Positions 29,491 to 38,787 of a DNA stretch of 64,000 bases are shown here, in pieces. Every line of letters begins with the position of its first letter. Position 1 is the stretch's first letter. Both the position numbers and the translations under genes were made by a program. The notes beneath the pieces were generated by a model, which saw only the letters and a program-made list of their open reading frames with translations, was not told the origin of the DNA and did not search any database. The DNA is taken from contig NZ_CP022132.1 of the NCBI RefSeq assembly GCF_002211785.1, forward strand, positions 2,108,001 through 2,172,000. Reading direction: 5' to 3'. The DNA is from Francisella halioticida (GTDB lineage Bacteria > Pseudomonadota > Gammaproteobacteria > Francisellales > Francisellaceae).

Positions 29491-30064
29491 ATTTTTAGTA
29501 ATTATCATCTGTTTTTTACTCTATAACTGCTCATTTTTACAATCAAAGAAGCAGATTAATAATCAGATAAATATAACACCAGAGGTAGCTGCTGTATTAC
29601 CTCAACCTAGGCAGCTAAAATTAAACACAACCATCTCTCAAATTGTTTCTGCAACATATATAGATAATGGTAAAAAAACTCACTTCACTACAAGAGTTAT
29701 AGTCAAAGTCAACTCTAAAAGCATAACTATGATAGCCCTATCTGCTTGGGGAGGATCTTTATTCAAACTTAGCTATAACGGTAAAAACATAAAAAGTAGT
29801 AGTCTACCAATGCCAAATAAAGATATAGGCGTAAAGCAAAGCTTAATTGAGTTTATAATAAGCCAAGCTCCTATAGACGTAGTTAATAAAATGTTTTTAA
29901 ATAGTGGAGCATCTGTTAAAGAAACTCAAAATCAAAGGATAATTACTGATTCAACAGGGAATAAAATTCTAGATATTCAATACAGTGGCAAAAATATATT
30001 TATTCATAACTATTACAATGATTACACAATAAAAATTGTTACTTTATCCTCAACAGGAGATTAA
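29480..30064 (+). CDS. DUF3261-type outer-membrane lipoprotein
   Basis: 194 residues starting MNNKFLVIIICFLLYNCSF, a lipoprotein signal with lipidation at Cys17. The rest is beta-rich, as in DUF3261 lipoproteins that end many aryl polyene clusters. It probably receives the product from the LolA-like carrier at the outer membrane. It is the last gene of the plus-strand operon. Confidence 0.82.
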   Translation: MNNKFLVIIICFLLYNCSFLQSKKQINNQINITPEVAAVLPQPRQLKLNTTISQIVSATYIDNGKKTHFTTRVIVKVNSKSITMIALSAWGGSLFKLSYNGKNIKSSSLPMPNKDIGVKQSLIEFIISQAPIDVVNKMFLNSGASVKETQNQRIITDSTGNKILDIQYSGKNIFIHNYYNDYTIKIVTLSSTGD

Positions 30065-30173
30065 TGAGAGCGTGTAAAATATCATAACTTTATGCCTAAC
30101 TCTAAAAATACCTAGATTCAATATAGATATCAACGGATAAACTTTAAGCTATCCCTTCGACCATATAAATGCT

Positions 30174-31085
30174 TTACTTGTTTAATTTAAGAATAGTCAA
30201 ATTATTGGCTTTTGTACCAAAAATATAGATATAATTATCTTTCACGCTTAATGTATATGATTTCTTTATATTTGGAATGTTTTTTATTACAGCAACTTGC
30301 TTTAAATTATAAGGGTTAGCAATGTCGATTATACTTAATGCTCCGGTATTTTATTGTTCTAAAGGTAAAAATGCGTAATTATTCTCTATTCTAACCCTAT
30401 TAGCTTTGGCTGATTGTTTGGTACATATATGACTTAACTCTTTAATATTCGCGGGGTCTTTTATATTAAAACTTGCCAGCCCTCTACATTTACTCCCCCA
30501 TAAGGCCATGTATAAAATATCAGAATTCTTAGCAATATTAGAGCACATCTGGAGATAATAAGGTTTTGTTATAGCCTTAGAATATCTAATAACTTTAGGA
30601 TTTATAATATCTAAAACCTCAACTGAATTACTAAAAAAACCTCCGACAATAGCATATATGTGATCATTATATTTCTTAATATATACAGCTTCGATACCTT
30701 TAACCGTTTCTATTGAACTTATTAGTTTTGGTTGGTTATGAGTTATCTCAATTATTACTAGTTTATTCATAAGAGCTGATGTTACCGCAACATACTCTTT
30801 TACCTTGCTTATACACTTTATTGTGTAGTAAAGAAAACTCTCCATTAAATCCAGGAACGTTATAACTTTTAATAAGAGTTATATTTTTTGGATTTGATAT
30901 ATTTAATAAATATAAAAAACCATTTCTTCCTGTGACAACTAAGGTGTTTCCAATTAAATCTTGCCCCTCTACATCTCCCATGATTTTCTTCTTGGATTGC
31001 CAATGATCTAGAATTTTCGGCTCAGAAGGATTACTAATGTCAAGAGATGTAACTCCACCACCGCGCATGGTTAGAAATTGATCTA
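30174..31085 (-). pseudogene. LVIVD-repeat (beta-propeller) protein, truncated and broken
   Basis: Three pieces are readable. The first (from about 31068) gives VTSLDISNPSEPKILDHW; a second frame (30845-30351) gives repeats such as SVEVLDIINPKVIRYSKAI; then a TAA at about 30350, followed in the same frame by ALSIIDIANPYNLKQVAVI to a stop at 30174. The recurring LDISNP or VDIxNP motif every 40-50 residues is that of LVIVD repeats. The 5' end is cut off by an IS3-type remnant and there is a frameshift at about 30800. It is a dead gene of a probably secreted protein. Confidence 0.75.
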
Positions 31086-31091
31086 TCCTGC

Positions 31092-31330
31092 TAATTTGGG
31101 ACAGTTGTTAACTTCATTCTTCATTATATATTCAAAGTGACTAGGAGTCATGTAATTTATAGTTGAATGCTTCCTTTTAGTATTATAATAAGCCTCAATA
31201 TATTCAAAGATTGAAGATTTAGCCTCATCTCTAGTTTTATATTTTTCATCATGCACTAACTCTACCTTTAGAGTTCCAAAGAAGCTTTCACAAGCAGCAT
31301 TATCATAACATAGGACTTTTGATGTGTAGT
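31092..31330 (-). pseudogene. Remnant of an IS3-family element related to type B
   Basis: The sequence from TTTGGGACAG onward is a diverged relative of the type B element end at 33490 and covers the C-terminal part of its transposase (QLSPDEVNYMTP-like region on the minus strand). It stops where type A copy 1 begins nearby. It cuts off the 5' end of the LVIVD-repeat gene. Confidence 0.7.
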
Positions 31331-31426
31331 AATCTCTTCCACCTATCAGCGGAATCTCAAATACTATATAATAAACTGTCCCTGTTATTCAATACCACTA
31401 TTATAAAATATTTTTATTCCTTGCTT

Positions 31427-32299
31427 TTATACAGCATCTAAAATACCAGAATATACTTCATCAGGAGTCATATATCCAATACTAGAATGTAGTCTTTCAT
31501 TGTTGTAAATATCAATATATTCTTTGATACCTACTTTAGCCTCTTTCATAGTTATATATGATGCCGGATAAACATTTTCATATTTCAGTGTTCTCCAAAA
31601 TCTCTCAATTGCAATATTATCTATAGATCTTCCTTTAGCATCCATAGATATATTTATTTTATTATCAGATAATATTTTAATATGCTCTTTTGCTGTATAT
31701 TGAGTTCCTTGATCAGAGTTAAAGATATCAGGTTTACCATATTTAAATAACGCTTCTTTTAACACACTAGTTGTTAGATGTGTATCCATAGTATTAGAAA
31801 TCTTCCAAGCTAGTGTTTTCTTACTATGCCAATCTATTATGGCTGCTAAATATGCATACCCACATTCTAGTCTAATATACGTGATATCAGCACTCCATAC
31901 CTTATTAGCTTTATCTATAACAACCTGATTCGTCTCATTTTTAAATACATTAAGTAAGTATGGATATTTCTTGTGTTGCTTATTAATGACAGTTGTCTTT
32001 TTTTTAGGATACAATGCCTTAATACCCATGAATTCCATAGCACTTTTGATTAGCTTCCTTCCAACTAGAAATCCTAATCTATTTAGCAACTTTACTAGCC
32101 TTCTCGTACCATAATATGGATGTTTAGTATGTATCAAATCTATTGCATTTAATAGTCTAATATCATCATTACTACTAAATTTTGATATTGGTGTATAATA
32201 GTACACACTCTTAGATACAGATAATAGTTTAAGCTGATTATTTAAAGATAATTCTAGCTTAGTATCTACAGAGTTTACTCTATCATTTGATGATACCAA
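31427..32299 (-). CDS. IS3-family transposase OrfB, type A copy 1
   Basis: 290 residues with the rve integrase core: WSADITYIRLECGYAYLAAI (first Asp), FNSDQGTQYTA (second Asp) and IERFWRTLKYENVYP (Glu). An HTH_21-type region precedes it. The frame begins at a TTG and lies one base out of register with OrfA because of a six-A run; the other copy has five A and a single fused frame. Whether this copy is active is unclear. Confidence 0.85.
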   Translation of the reverse strand: MVSSNDRVNSVDTKLELSLNNQLKLLSVSKSVYYYTPISKFSSNDDIRLLNAIDLIHTKHPYYGTRRLVKLLNRLGFLVGRKLIKSAMEFMGIKALYPKKKTTVINKQHKKYPYLLNVFKNETNQVVIDKANKVWSADITYIRLECGYAYLAAIIDWHSKKTLAWKISNTMDTHLTTSVLKEALFKYGKPDIFNSDQGTQYTAKEHIKILSDNKINISMDAKGRSIDNIAIERFWRTLKYENVYPASYITMKEAKVGIKEYIDIYNNERLHSSIGYMTPDEVYSGILDAV

Positions 32300-32597
32300 G
32301 CTTTTTTAGCTTTCCCATTAAAAAATCCCTCTCTACTATTACCTCGCCTAGTTCTTTACTTGTTGCATCTTTATCTTTTCTAAGCTCATCTATTTCCTGC
32401 TTATACTCCTTAACAACAGAGCTTTTATCAAATGCTAAGCAAGCATTAGATAAAAATTGCTGCTTCCAATTATGCACGTTTTTAGGAAGTAAATCATACT
32501 TACTTGCTATCTCATTAACTGTCATATCGCCTTCTAGCAATTCTATAATTACTTTAGCTTTAAAATCAGCTGTATACGTTACTCTTTTTTTACTCAT
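32283..32597 (-). CDS. IS3-family transposase OrfA, type A copy 1
   Basis: 104 residues of the helix-turn-helix plus leucine-zipper type: MSKKRVTYTADFKAKVIIEL, then IASKYDLLPKNVHNWKQQF and a charged coiled coil. It recognises the element ends. The frame runs into the A6 tract at about 32302-32307 and stops shortly after, overlapping OrfB. Confidence 0.85.
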   Translation of the reverse strand: MSKKRVTYTADFKAKVIIELLEGDMTVNEIASKYDLLPKNVHNWKQQFLSNACLAFDKSSVVKEYKQEIDELRKDKDATSKELGEVIVERDFLMGKLKKLGIIK

Positions 32598-32680
32598 TTA
32601 TCTATTTCCTAATTTATCTAGTTAAGTTTAACATCTAGGAATAAAAATCTTTCTAAAATCAGTAGCTTTTTCTGGGAACA

Positions 32681-32940
32681 TTATATGTAAAGCTTCAAGA
32701 AAGTGCTATTGATGTAATCAGAACAACCATTGAAAATATTAGAAAAAATAATTTTGAGCTACATTTTTTACAATGAAATAGTCCTTAAACTAGGATAAGT
32801 GTATATCTACAACGCCAAAATATAAAAATATCTTAATTCAGATAAGAAAAATAAGTTTTCTTCACAACCAAAGCCATAAAATTAAAAAACATACCATAAT
32901 CACTGATTTTGTAGTTCAACTTCCAGATTTGGGAGTTAGC
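32681..32940. other. Gap with a short coding remnant
   Basis: Right after the type A element a plus-strand frame reads VKLQESAIDVIRTTIENIRK and on to a stop at 32776. It looks like the C-terminus of a gene whose front was lost at the IS; no family was recognised. The rest holds only the promoter of the next gene. Confidence 0.4.
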
Positions 32941-32969
32941 TTGACGGTGTCCAAAATTAATGTTATAGT
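32941..32969 (+). promoter_or_regulatory. Near-consensus sigma-70 promoter
   Basis: TTGACG (32941-32946), a 17-base spacer and TATAGT (32964-32969) precede the NTF2-like gene start by about 45 bases. Confidence 0.65.
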
Positions 32970-33014
32970 TAGAGTTTAATATCAATATTTTATAAGGATT
33001 ATAAATTATAAATT

Positions 33015-33377
33015 ATGAATAATCTAGATAAATGTAAATTAGCTATAAAAAAATGGCAAGATGCATTTAATGCAAAGGACGCTAAAGGCTGTGCCGAACA
33101 ATATACCTCTAACTGCACAATGGTCGCTAAACCTTTTGGAGAGTTTGTAGGTAAAGAATCAATACAAAATTTCTGGCAAAAATTAATCGATGATGGTTTC
33201 TCTAATGTCAGTTACTCTGAGGTGAATTGGGAGCCCAAAGAAAATGGTTATATATTAAAATCTAAGTGGAAAATGAACAAAGCTTTTGGTATTGTTCATG
33301 AAGAATATTGGCAAATTCAACAAGATGGTAGCGCACTACTTGAATATGATGAGTTTGAAGTATTAGGTGAGTGCTAA
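33015..33377 (+). CDS. SnoaL/NTF2-like fold protein
   Basis: 120 residues with the features of the SnoaL-like/nuclear transport factor 2 family: KWQDAFNAKDAKGCAEQYTS, then CTMVAKPFGEFVGKESIQNF, and a C-terminal strand HEEYWQIQQDGSALLEYDEF. The family includes small isomerases, hydrolases and ligand-binding proteins; nothing fixes a substrate. It has its own strong promoter and is isolated among IS remnants. Confidence 0.8.
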   Translation: MNNLDKCKLAIKKWQDAFNAKDAKGCAEQYTSNCTMVAKPFGEFVGKESIQNFWQKLIDDGFSNVSYSEVNWEPKENGYILKSKWKMNKAFGIVHEEYWQIQQDGSALLEYDEFEVLGEC

Positions 33378-33410
33378 GACTGATTTTATCAGATAATAAT
33401 GGCTCTTCTC

Positions 33411-33471
33411 GGTTCTGTCGCAAACTGATTGCATTGGTACAATATTTCCAAAATCAGCTATCACTAGATAC
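33411..33471. mobile_element. Solitary IS6-type terminal repeat
   Basis: GGTTCTGTCGCAAACTG at 33411-33427 equals the terminal repeat of the three IS6 copies further on, but the DNA after it differs (ATTGCATTGG). It is the end of a related element cut off by type B copy 1 at 33472. Confidence 0.6.
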
Positions 33472-34692
33472 TGATCTACCCCGTCAATTTGGGACAGTTT
33501 ACTACTTCATTTTCCATTATATATTCAAATTGATATGGAGTCATATAATTTATTGTAGAATGTCTCCTTTTTGTATTATAGTAAGCTTCAATATATTCAA
33601 ATATTGATAGTTTAGCTTCTTCTCTAGTTTTATAGCTTTCATCATGTACTAACTCTACTTTTAAAGTTCCAAAGAAACTTTCACAAGCAGCATTATCGTA
33701 ACAGCATCCTTTAGAGCTCATACTTGATAGTAGCCAGTGTTTCTTTAATAATGTCTTGATATTGTTTGCTACAGTACTGTGACCCTTTATCAGAGTGTAT
33801 AATCACACCACTAGGAAAATTTCTTCTAAAGAATGCCATATTTAAAGCATTACAAACTAAATCCGCTTTCATCCTAGAATCCATTGCCCAACCAATAACT
33901 GATCTTGAGAATAAATCTATAATCACACAAAGATACAGCCTCCCCTCTTGTGTAGGTACATAAGTTATATCTGTAACCCACCTATGATTTACAGATAAAG
34001 CAGTGAAGTTTTGTTCTAATAAATTATCATAAACATGTTTGTTGTGGTTAGAATCTGTAGTTTTCTTATGCTTACGAGCCGCTTTAGCATGTAAACCAAG
34101 TAATTTCATACGTTTAGATACTCTAGGTTGAGTAACTTTCCAACCCATATCTTTAAGCTCTTTGTATATCCTAACACTTCCATATCTAGATTTATGTTCA
34201 TTAAAATAGCATCATCTAGTTCAGCATCATTATATTGCCTTTTACCTATAGGTTTATGAATCCATCTGTAATATGAAGATGTGCTCACATTCAAAGATTT
34301 ACATAGTGTTGTTACTGGCATAACTTTATAATGCTCCTTAATAAAGGCGTACCTTACAGATTTTGCTTTGCAAAGTACGCTGCTGACTTTTTTAGTATTT
34401 CACGCTCTGTTTCTGCCTGTTTGAGTTTTTTCTTCAAATCAGTATTTTCAAAAGATAGTTGCTGGTACTGCGTTTTATAATCTATCTTTATTTCTTTCTG
34501 AGGGTTTGACATGGCTTTGGATATCCAACTGCAAATGGTTTTATATTTAACCCCTAAATTATCTGCTATTTCTCGTCTATTTGCATCTGGTTGTAAACAT
34601 AATTTAACAGCTTCATCTTTAAACTCTTTTGTATATCTCATCTTGTCTCCTTTTCTTAACACCTAAGTGTCCCAAATAGGAGGGTATGATCA
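33472..34692 (-). mobile_element. IS3-family element type B, copy 1
   Basis: About 1221 bases with imperfect inverted repeats: TGATCTACCCCGTCAATTTG at the left and, read inward from the right, TGATCATACCCTCCTATTTG. A second, interrupted copy lies at 46405-48327. It has replaced one flank of an IS6-type remnant and cut an IS5-type remnant. No target duplication was found. Confidence 0.85.
33476..34662 (-). pseudogene. IS3-family transposase of type B copy 1, frameshifted
   Basis: OrfA is intact (34662-34354, 102 residues, MRYTKEFKDEAVKLCLQPDA followed by a coiled coil). OrfB is split into three overlapping frames: 34321-34106 (MPVTTLCKSLNVSTSSYYRW), 34148-33711 (NHRWVTDITYVPTQEGRLYL and HSDKGSQYCS), and 33721-33476 (CYDNAACESFFGTLKVEL). 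The D-D-E residues are all present but in different frames, so this copy should not make an active OrfAB. Confidence 0.85.
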
Positions 34693-35290
34693 TTTTTTAT
34701 CATGTCTTTTTCCTGATTTAGTAGGAGATAAAAATAAGATCTTTCTACTATGATCACAAGCAACTATATTTTTTCTAGTATGACTTTTCTTCTTACCTGA
34801 ATATAGATTTCTTTGCTTTTTAGTATTCTTAGGTTTTTGAACTGGTCGCTCATCTCCATCGATAAAAATATCTTTAATATTTCCAAAGCCACTGTAAAAC
34901 TCACTTAATCACTTAATTTTTCTTTTATGCAAAACATATGACTTACCTAATGCCTGTTCTAATATGGGTAATAGCTGCTTTACTGATTCATAACATTTGC
35001 TTATACTACGATTTGTTAATACCCTAAATAGGTCATATGTCGGATATACTTTTAAATAAATTAGTATGAAAATTAACTTTGCTTTGGTAGTTGGTAATTT
35101 ACCTTCTTGTCCTCCTCCAATAGCTCGCTTTCTATCTTTCTTATTAGATTTAAATGATATTAATGCTTCTTCAAACATAGGTAGTAGATTATATATCAAT
35201 GAGATGCTTTGTCCTGTTAAGGCCCTACATATTCTTTCATCTGTCAAAATTTTTTCTATGTCTAGCATTAAGATATATAGTGCTTTTCTA
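34693..35290 (-). pseudogene. IS5-type transposase remnant
   Basis: The first frame (35268-34909, 119 residues) has an N-terminal HTH region with GGGQEGKLPTTKAKLIFILI, typical of two-frame IS5-group transposases. A second frame continues GDERPVQKPKNTKKQRNLYS and GKKKSHTRKNIVACD, the DDE middle part, and is cut by type B copy 1 at 34692. The catalytic C-terminus is missing. Confidence 0.75.
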
Positions 35291-35589
35291 GTATTTGTAT
35301 ATTTTAGCTGATTTCATGAATCTTTGACAAAAATATCTTTATTCAGAAACAGGTCTAATGATTTTTGGAACTAAAATACAAAAAATAGTGCGAAACTAAT
35401 ACAATAATATTATTGGTTTAAACCCACTACAATTCTGACTGAGAATTACTGACAATATATTATATGAAGCCGAGGCACAGTGAAGATATAATGGAAAATC
35501 TAGAAACATACGGTCCCGAAGGATCGTGTTCTATCAGAGAGTCAAAAGCACGAAAGATGAGGTAAATCGGTAGTTTAAGTTTTAACTAT
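35291..35589. other. Gap between IS5 remnant and glycosyltransferase gene
   Basis: No gene seen. From about 35455 the DNA becomes visibly richer in G and C, which marks the edge of the foreign segment that includes the next gene. Confidence 0.4.
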
Positions 35590-37176
35590 TTACATCCACG
35601 CGTGGTCTGTACCGACGCGGAATCGTGAGAAGAAAGGAAATTCAGCGAGTTCCAAATTGTCCCCTTGATCTTCAAGAGCCATGCACAAAAGAGTTAAAAG
35701 TACCGGACCTCTTTGCATCGTCACATCAAATTTAGGTGAAGAGAGATTGATATTGTTAAATTTATCATAGGTGAACCCGGCGGGATTTTTGAAATCACGT
35801 TCTAGGAGATTACGAGTTTCATGCTGAGCTGTGAAACCAGGTAGGACGGATGGGATTTGTTGTCTTTGAACTCGTTCGAACGTGTCGCTGGCAGAGTTCA
35901 AAGAATGAACCATATTGAATCGTTCTTCGTTCGTTACATCCCACCCGTATTCTTCATCTGCCTTAGCGATTCGCCCGGCAGCGACATCGCGCCGAACGGT
36001 TTCACAGTCGTCATTGAACGTTTGAAGTTTGCGTTCCCACAGCTCTCCATTACGTTTTTCAAGGGGAGTGCGTGCTATGTCGCTCTGTACGTCGCGTAAC
36101 TCTTCCTGGACCGCCGCGTTGTATTCCGCACGGGTCTGGAATTTTCGACGAATAGGACTCAAGTCACTCCAAGATTCACCAGATATGTTGATTAATGGTG
36201 AGATGTCATAAATCATAAAGACCATGTAATAAAGCAGGGCTTTATTACGCCGCAATGATGCGAAACAACTATTCCCGAACGATTTAGAGTTATATAGAGT
36301 GTTTCCCAGGATGTTACAGCGTTTAAGTCTGGCGTGTTGTACAGAATTATTCGGGGCAACGACACCGTTGTCACAGTCTTGATACATTCCGCCAAAGAGA
36401 TATACTATCAAGATTCGATAGTAGTCACTAGCTATAGCATAATTTTGTTTGTTAGAAGTGGTTCTCACATCGAGATGTCGAAAGCGGTGGGCCATGTCTG
36501 AGTTAGTATTAATAGTGTGTCGAACACGTCTAATAATTTGGTCGGCTTTTTCAAAACGGGGCAGCTGTGCGTCAAACAAACGGTAGCCTTTAAAAAAGTT
36601 ATAATCTTCTATCGAACTCAGATCAGGTACTAGGTTAGATAGTTCTTCGTCAATTAATTTCAAGTCTATAATGTTTATGCACCCAACATCAGCTTGCGAG
36701 GGGTGCTCGATTAAATTCAGCCGACTCGTGGTATTTATTAATGGTTGCCGTATGGTGGCTTGAACTTTGTCCACCCACAAGATCACGGGCATGTCCGAGA
36801 TAGTGGCGTAAAGTTGTAAATTTTTGAATAACTGAGGATTGAAGTCGTAAATTGGTTTGCCGAGCCAGACAAAATGTATTAAATTGAGGAAGCCCGCTCG
36901 TTTCACACGAGGATCAGTAGACGGCAAGGTTAAGCAGGTTTTCCGATCCTGCGAGTATTTACAAAAGGTTTCAAATATACTACCAAGTCTGCCTTGAGCA
37001 AGAGCGGTTCGGTGTTTGACTGGGATCAGATCAAGGTCACCTGTCAGCCAAGCACGTGCAGACTTAGCGGCTGCGAGTTTAGAGGCCTTACTGTGTCCGA
37101 AGACTGTACGGCGTTCAGATTCTCGAAGTTTGATATATTGATCCAGTCGTTTTAGTTGTTGTTGCAGAAGTAACAT
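35590..37176 (-). CDS. TcdA/TcdB-like glucosyltransferase (GT44-type), probable effector
   Basis: This 528-residue protein has the catalytic signature of large clostridial toxin glycosyltransferase domains: HFVWLGKP at 101-108 (Trp104), ILWVDK near 132, and the block IASDYYRILIVYLFGGMYQD then CDN at 248-270, giving Asp251, Arg254, Asp267 and Asp269. In TcdB the same residues are W102, D270, R273, D286 and D288, with identical 3, 16 and 2 residue steps. The C-terminus ends in HAWM, where TcdB has its UDP-contacting Trp. There is no protease, translocation or repeat domain, so it is a stand-alone catalytic domain. AAAGGTG precedes the ATG. Base composition is much richer in GC than around it. 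A UDP-sugar transfer to host GTPases is plausible but unproven. Confidence 0.8.
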   Translation of the reverse strand: MLLLQQQLKRLDQYIKLRESERRTVFGHSKASKLAAAKSARAWLTGDLDLIPVKHRTALAQGRLGSIFETFCKYSQDRKTCLTLPSTDPRVKRAGFLNLIHFVWLGKPIYDFNPQLFKNLQLYATISDMPVILWVDKVQATIRQPLINTTSRLNLIEHPSQADVGCINIIDLKLIDEELSNLVPDLSSIEDYNFFKGYRLFDAQLPRFEKADQIIRRVRHTINTNSDMAHRFRHLDVRTTSNKQNYAIASDYYRILIVYLFGGMYQDCDNGVVAPNNSVQHARLKRCNILGNTLYNSKSFGNSCFASLRRNKALLYYMVFMIYDISPLINISGESWSDLSPIRRKFQTRAEYNAAVQEELRDVQSDIARTPLEKRNGELWERKLQTFNDDCETVRRDVAAGRIAKADEEYGWDVTNEERFNMVHSLNSASDTFERVQRQQIPSVLPGFTAQHETRNLLERDFKNPAGFTYDKFNNINLSSPKFDVTMQRGPVLLTLLCMALEDQGDNLELAEFPFFSRFRVGTDHAWM

Positions 37177-37196
37177 TCAGGTCACCTTTAAGTTTA

Positions 37197-37355
37197 TTAG
37201 TTGATGAGAAGTTTGATCCAGTCGTTTATTCCATTTTTTAAGTATAGAGGATCACTCACTGATATAATGAGATTCTTTCTTTTTGCTTTAACATCATTAA
37301 AGCAAGAATTTAGCAATTTCTCATCAGTTAGAAGTGGCATTAATTCACATCTCAT
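37197..37355 (-). CDS. Possible 52-residue ORF just upstream of the glycosyltransferase
   Basis: A short minus-strand frame, MRCELMPLLTDEKLLNSCFN and on to a stop at 37197, ends 20 bases before the glycosyltransferase ATG. It is AT-rich like the host. It could be a leader or a truncated neighbour. The 15 bases TTGATCCAGTCGTTT occur both here and near the start of the glycosyltransferase gene. Confidence 0.3.
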   Translation of the reverse strand: MRCELMPLLTDEKLLNSCFNDVKAKRKNLIISVSDPLYLKNGINDWIKLLIN

Positions 37356-37494
37356 GCGACATAAAATAAAAGTAAATAATTATTTAATGATATTAGGTAT
37401 CTTTTTAAATGTCAAGGACTCCATCTGAATTTTTGTAGGTATAGGAGTCAAGAAATGCAAATTGCGTTTGCGACCTGAATTATAGATAATTATA

Positions 37495-38782
37495 CTACCC
37501 CAATAAATTAAACAATATTTTCAATTATTTAGTTCCCATCTAAGCCGCCCGTTTTTCCAATAAGTTATCGTAATAAAATTCCATAGGTTTTTTATAATTG
37601 ATAGACTCATGAAATCTTCTATTATTATAAAAATCTATATAATCATCCACATCGTTTCTTAGTTCAACAATGCCAGGATATTGATTTAAATAAAATCTCT
37701 CACATTTAGCACTTCTCCAAAATCTTTCGATGCAAATGTTATCAGTTGCTCTACCTTTACCATCCATAGATATAGTAATTTTTTTATCCAATAATGTTTG
37801 GATATGAATGTTAGATGTGTACTGGCTACCTTGATCAGTGTTAAATATTTCTGGTACTCCATATTTATACAGAGCTTCATTTAAAACTTTCATAACTAAA
37901 CTACTATCCATAGTGTTGGATATCTCCCAACTTAGTACAGCCTTAGAGTACCAATCAATAATAGCTGCCATATAAACTGTGCCAGCATCAGTCTTAATAT
38001 ATGTAATATCTGTAGACCAAACTTGATTAGGTCTCAATATGCTTAAACCTTTTAGTTTGTAACTATAAATAGCATGCTCTTTGTTAGGTTCAGATAAGTT
38101 TAAGTTTGGTTTTTTCACCGCCAATATAGCTTTGATGCCTAACTCTTTACGATACTTTTGTACTGTGTTCTCACAGATGCTAAACCCATCTTCTATTAAT
38201 TGCTTATGAGCTTTTATATAGCCGTAGCAGGGAATCTCCTCATGTATCTGTATAAGCTTTGCTTTTACTTCTTCTTTATGTTCGTTAACCACAGGCTTGT
38301 AATATAAACCAGCTCTAGAAACTTCTAATAAGAAACTTTGTTTTACAACAGATAATTTATGCTTAGGATCAATCATCGCTTTTCTATCAGATAATCCCAA
38401 GCTTACGAGCTTTCCCTCAAGAAATTCCTTCTCAATTGTTAGTTGTCCAACCTTCTTAGAATACTGATCTATCTTGGTTTGAAGCTTTGCATTGTCTTTT
38501 TTATATTGTGATACTGATTTGGATGGATCCATTGCCAACTCAGCATTTTCTAAAAAGGCTGTTTTTCAATTATTTATGTTTTTGGGCGTAATATTATATT
38601 TTACTGATAACTGTGTGATTGTTTGATCTTTCCCCAATACTTCCAAGACAACTTTAGTCTTAAATTCAACGGTATATATTTTTCTCTTATTACTCATTTA
38701 CATTTATCCTAAATTGCTCATTTATAGTTTAGCTACTTTAGGAACTAAATTCTCAAAATTGTTGTTAAAATTTCATGGGGTA
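37495..38782 (-). mobile_element. IS3-family element type C
   Basis: About 1288 bases with long imperfect inverted ends: TACCCCAATAAATTAAACAA on the left and TACCCCATGAAATTTTAACA read inward from the right, both reaching TTTAGTTCC. TTATA adjoins both ends (37490-37494 and 38783-38787), a possible five-base target duplication. One transposase gene on the minus strand. Confidence 0.82.
37540..38697 (-). pseudogene. IS3-family fused OrfAB transposase (type C) with internal TGA
   Basis: A single frame of 385 codons runs from MSNKRKIYTVEFKTKVVLEV at 38697 to a stop at 37540, broken only by TGA at about 38566 where relatives have Trp (NINN-stop-KTAFLENAE). The C-terminal part has WSTDITYIKTDAGTVYMAAI, FNTDQGSQYTS and IERFWRSAKCERF, the D-D-E residues. 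OrfA and OrfB are joined in one frame here. The nonsense codon probably inactivates it unless translation restarts at 38538. Confidence 0.85.
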
Positions 38783-38787
38783 TTATA

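Larger units (their letters stand above)
31377..32680 (-). mobile_element. IS3-family element type A, copy 1
   Basis: About 1304 bases nearly identical to 46566-47867. The ends are TGTCCCTGTTATTC on the left and TCTGGGAACA on the right, with TAAAC and TTATA adjoining in both copies, so the true ends may lie a few bases further out. It carries two transposase frames on the minus strand. No target duplication could be defined. Confidence 0.85.

Noticed and set aside
32295-32312. Standard IS3 programmed -1 frameshift in type A copy 1
   Set aside because: The A_AAA_AAG heptamer is in the right phase, but the -1 frame stops within eight codons and OrfB is in the other frame.
33371-33607. Plus-strand 78-residue frame after the NTF2-like gene
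   Set aside because: It runs through an IS6-type end and antisense to the type B transposase, and has no family features.
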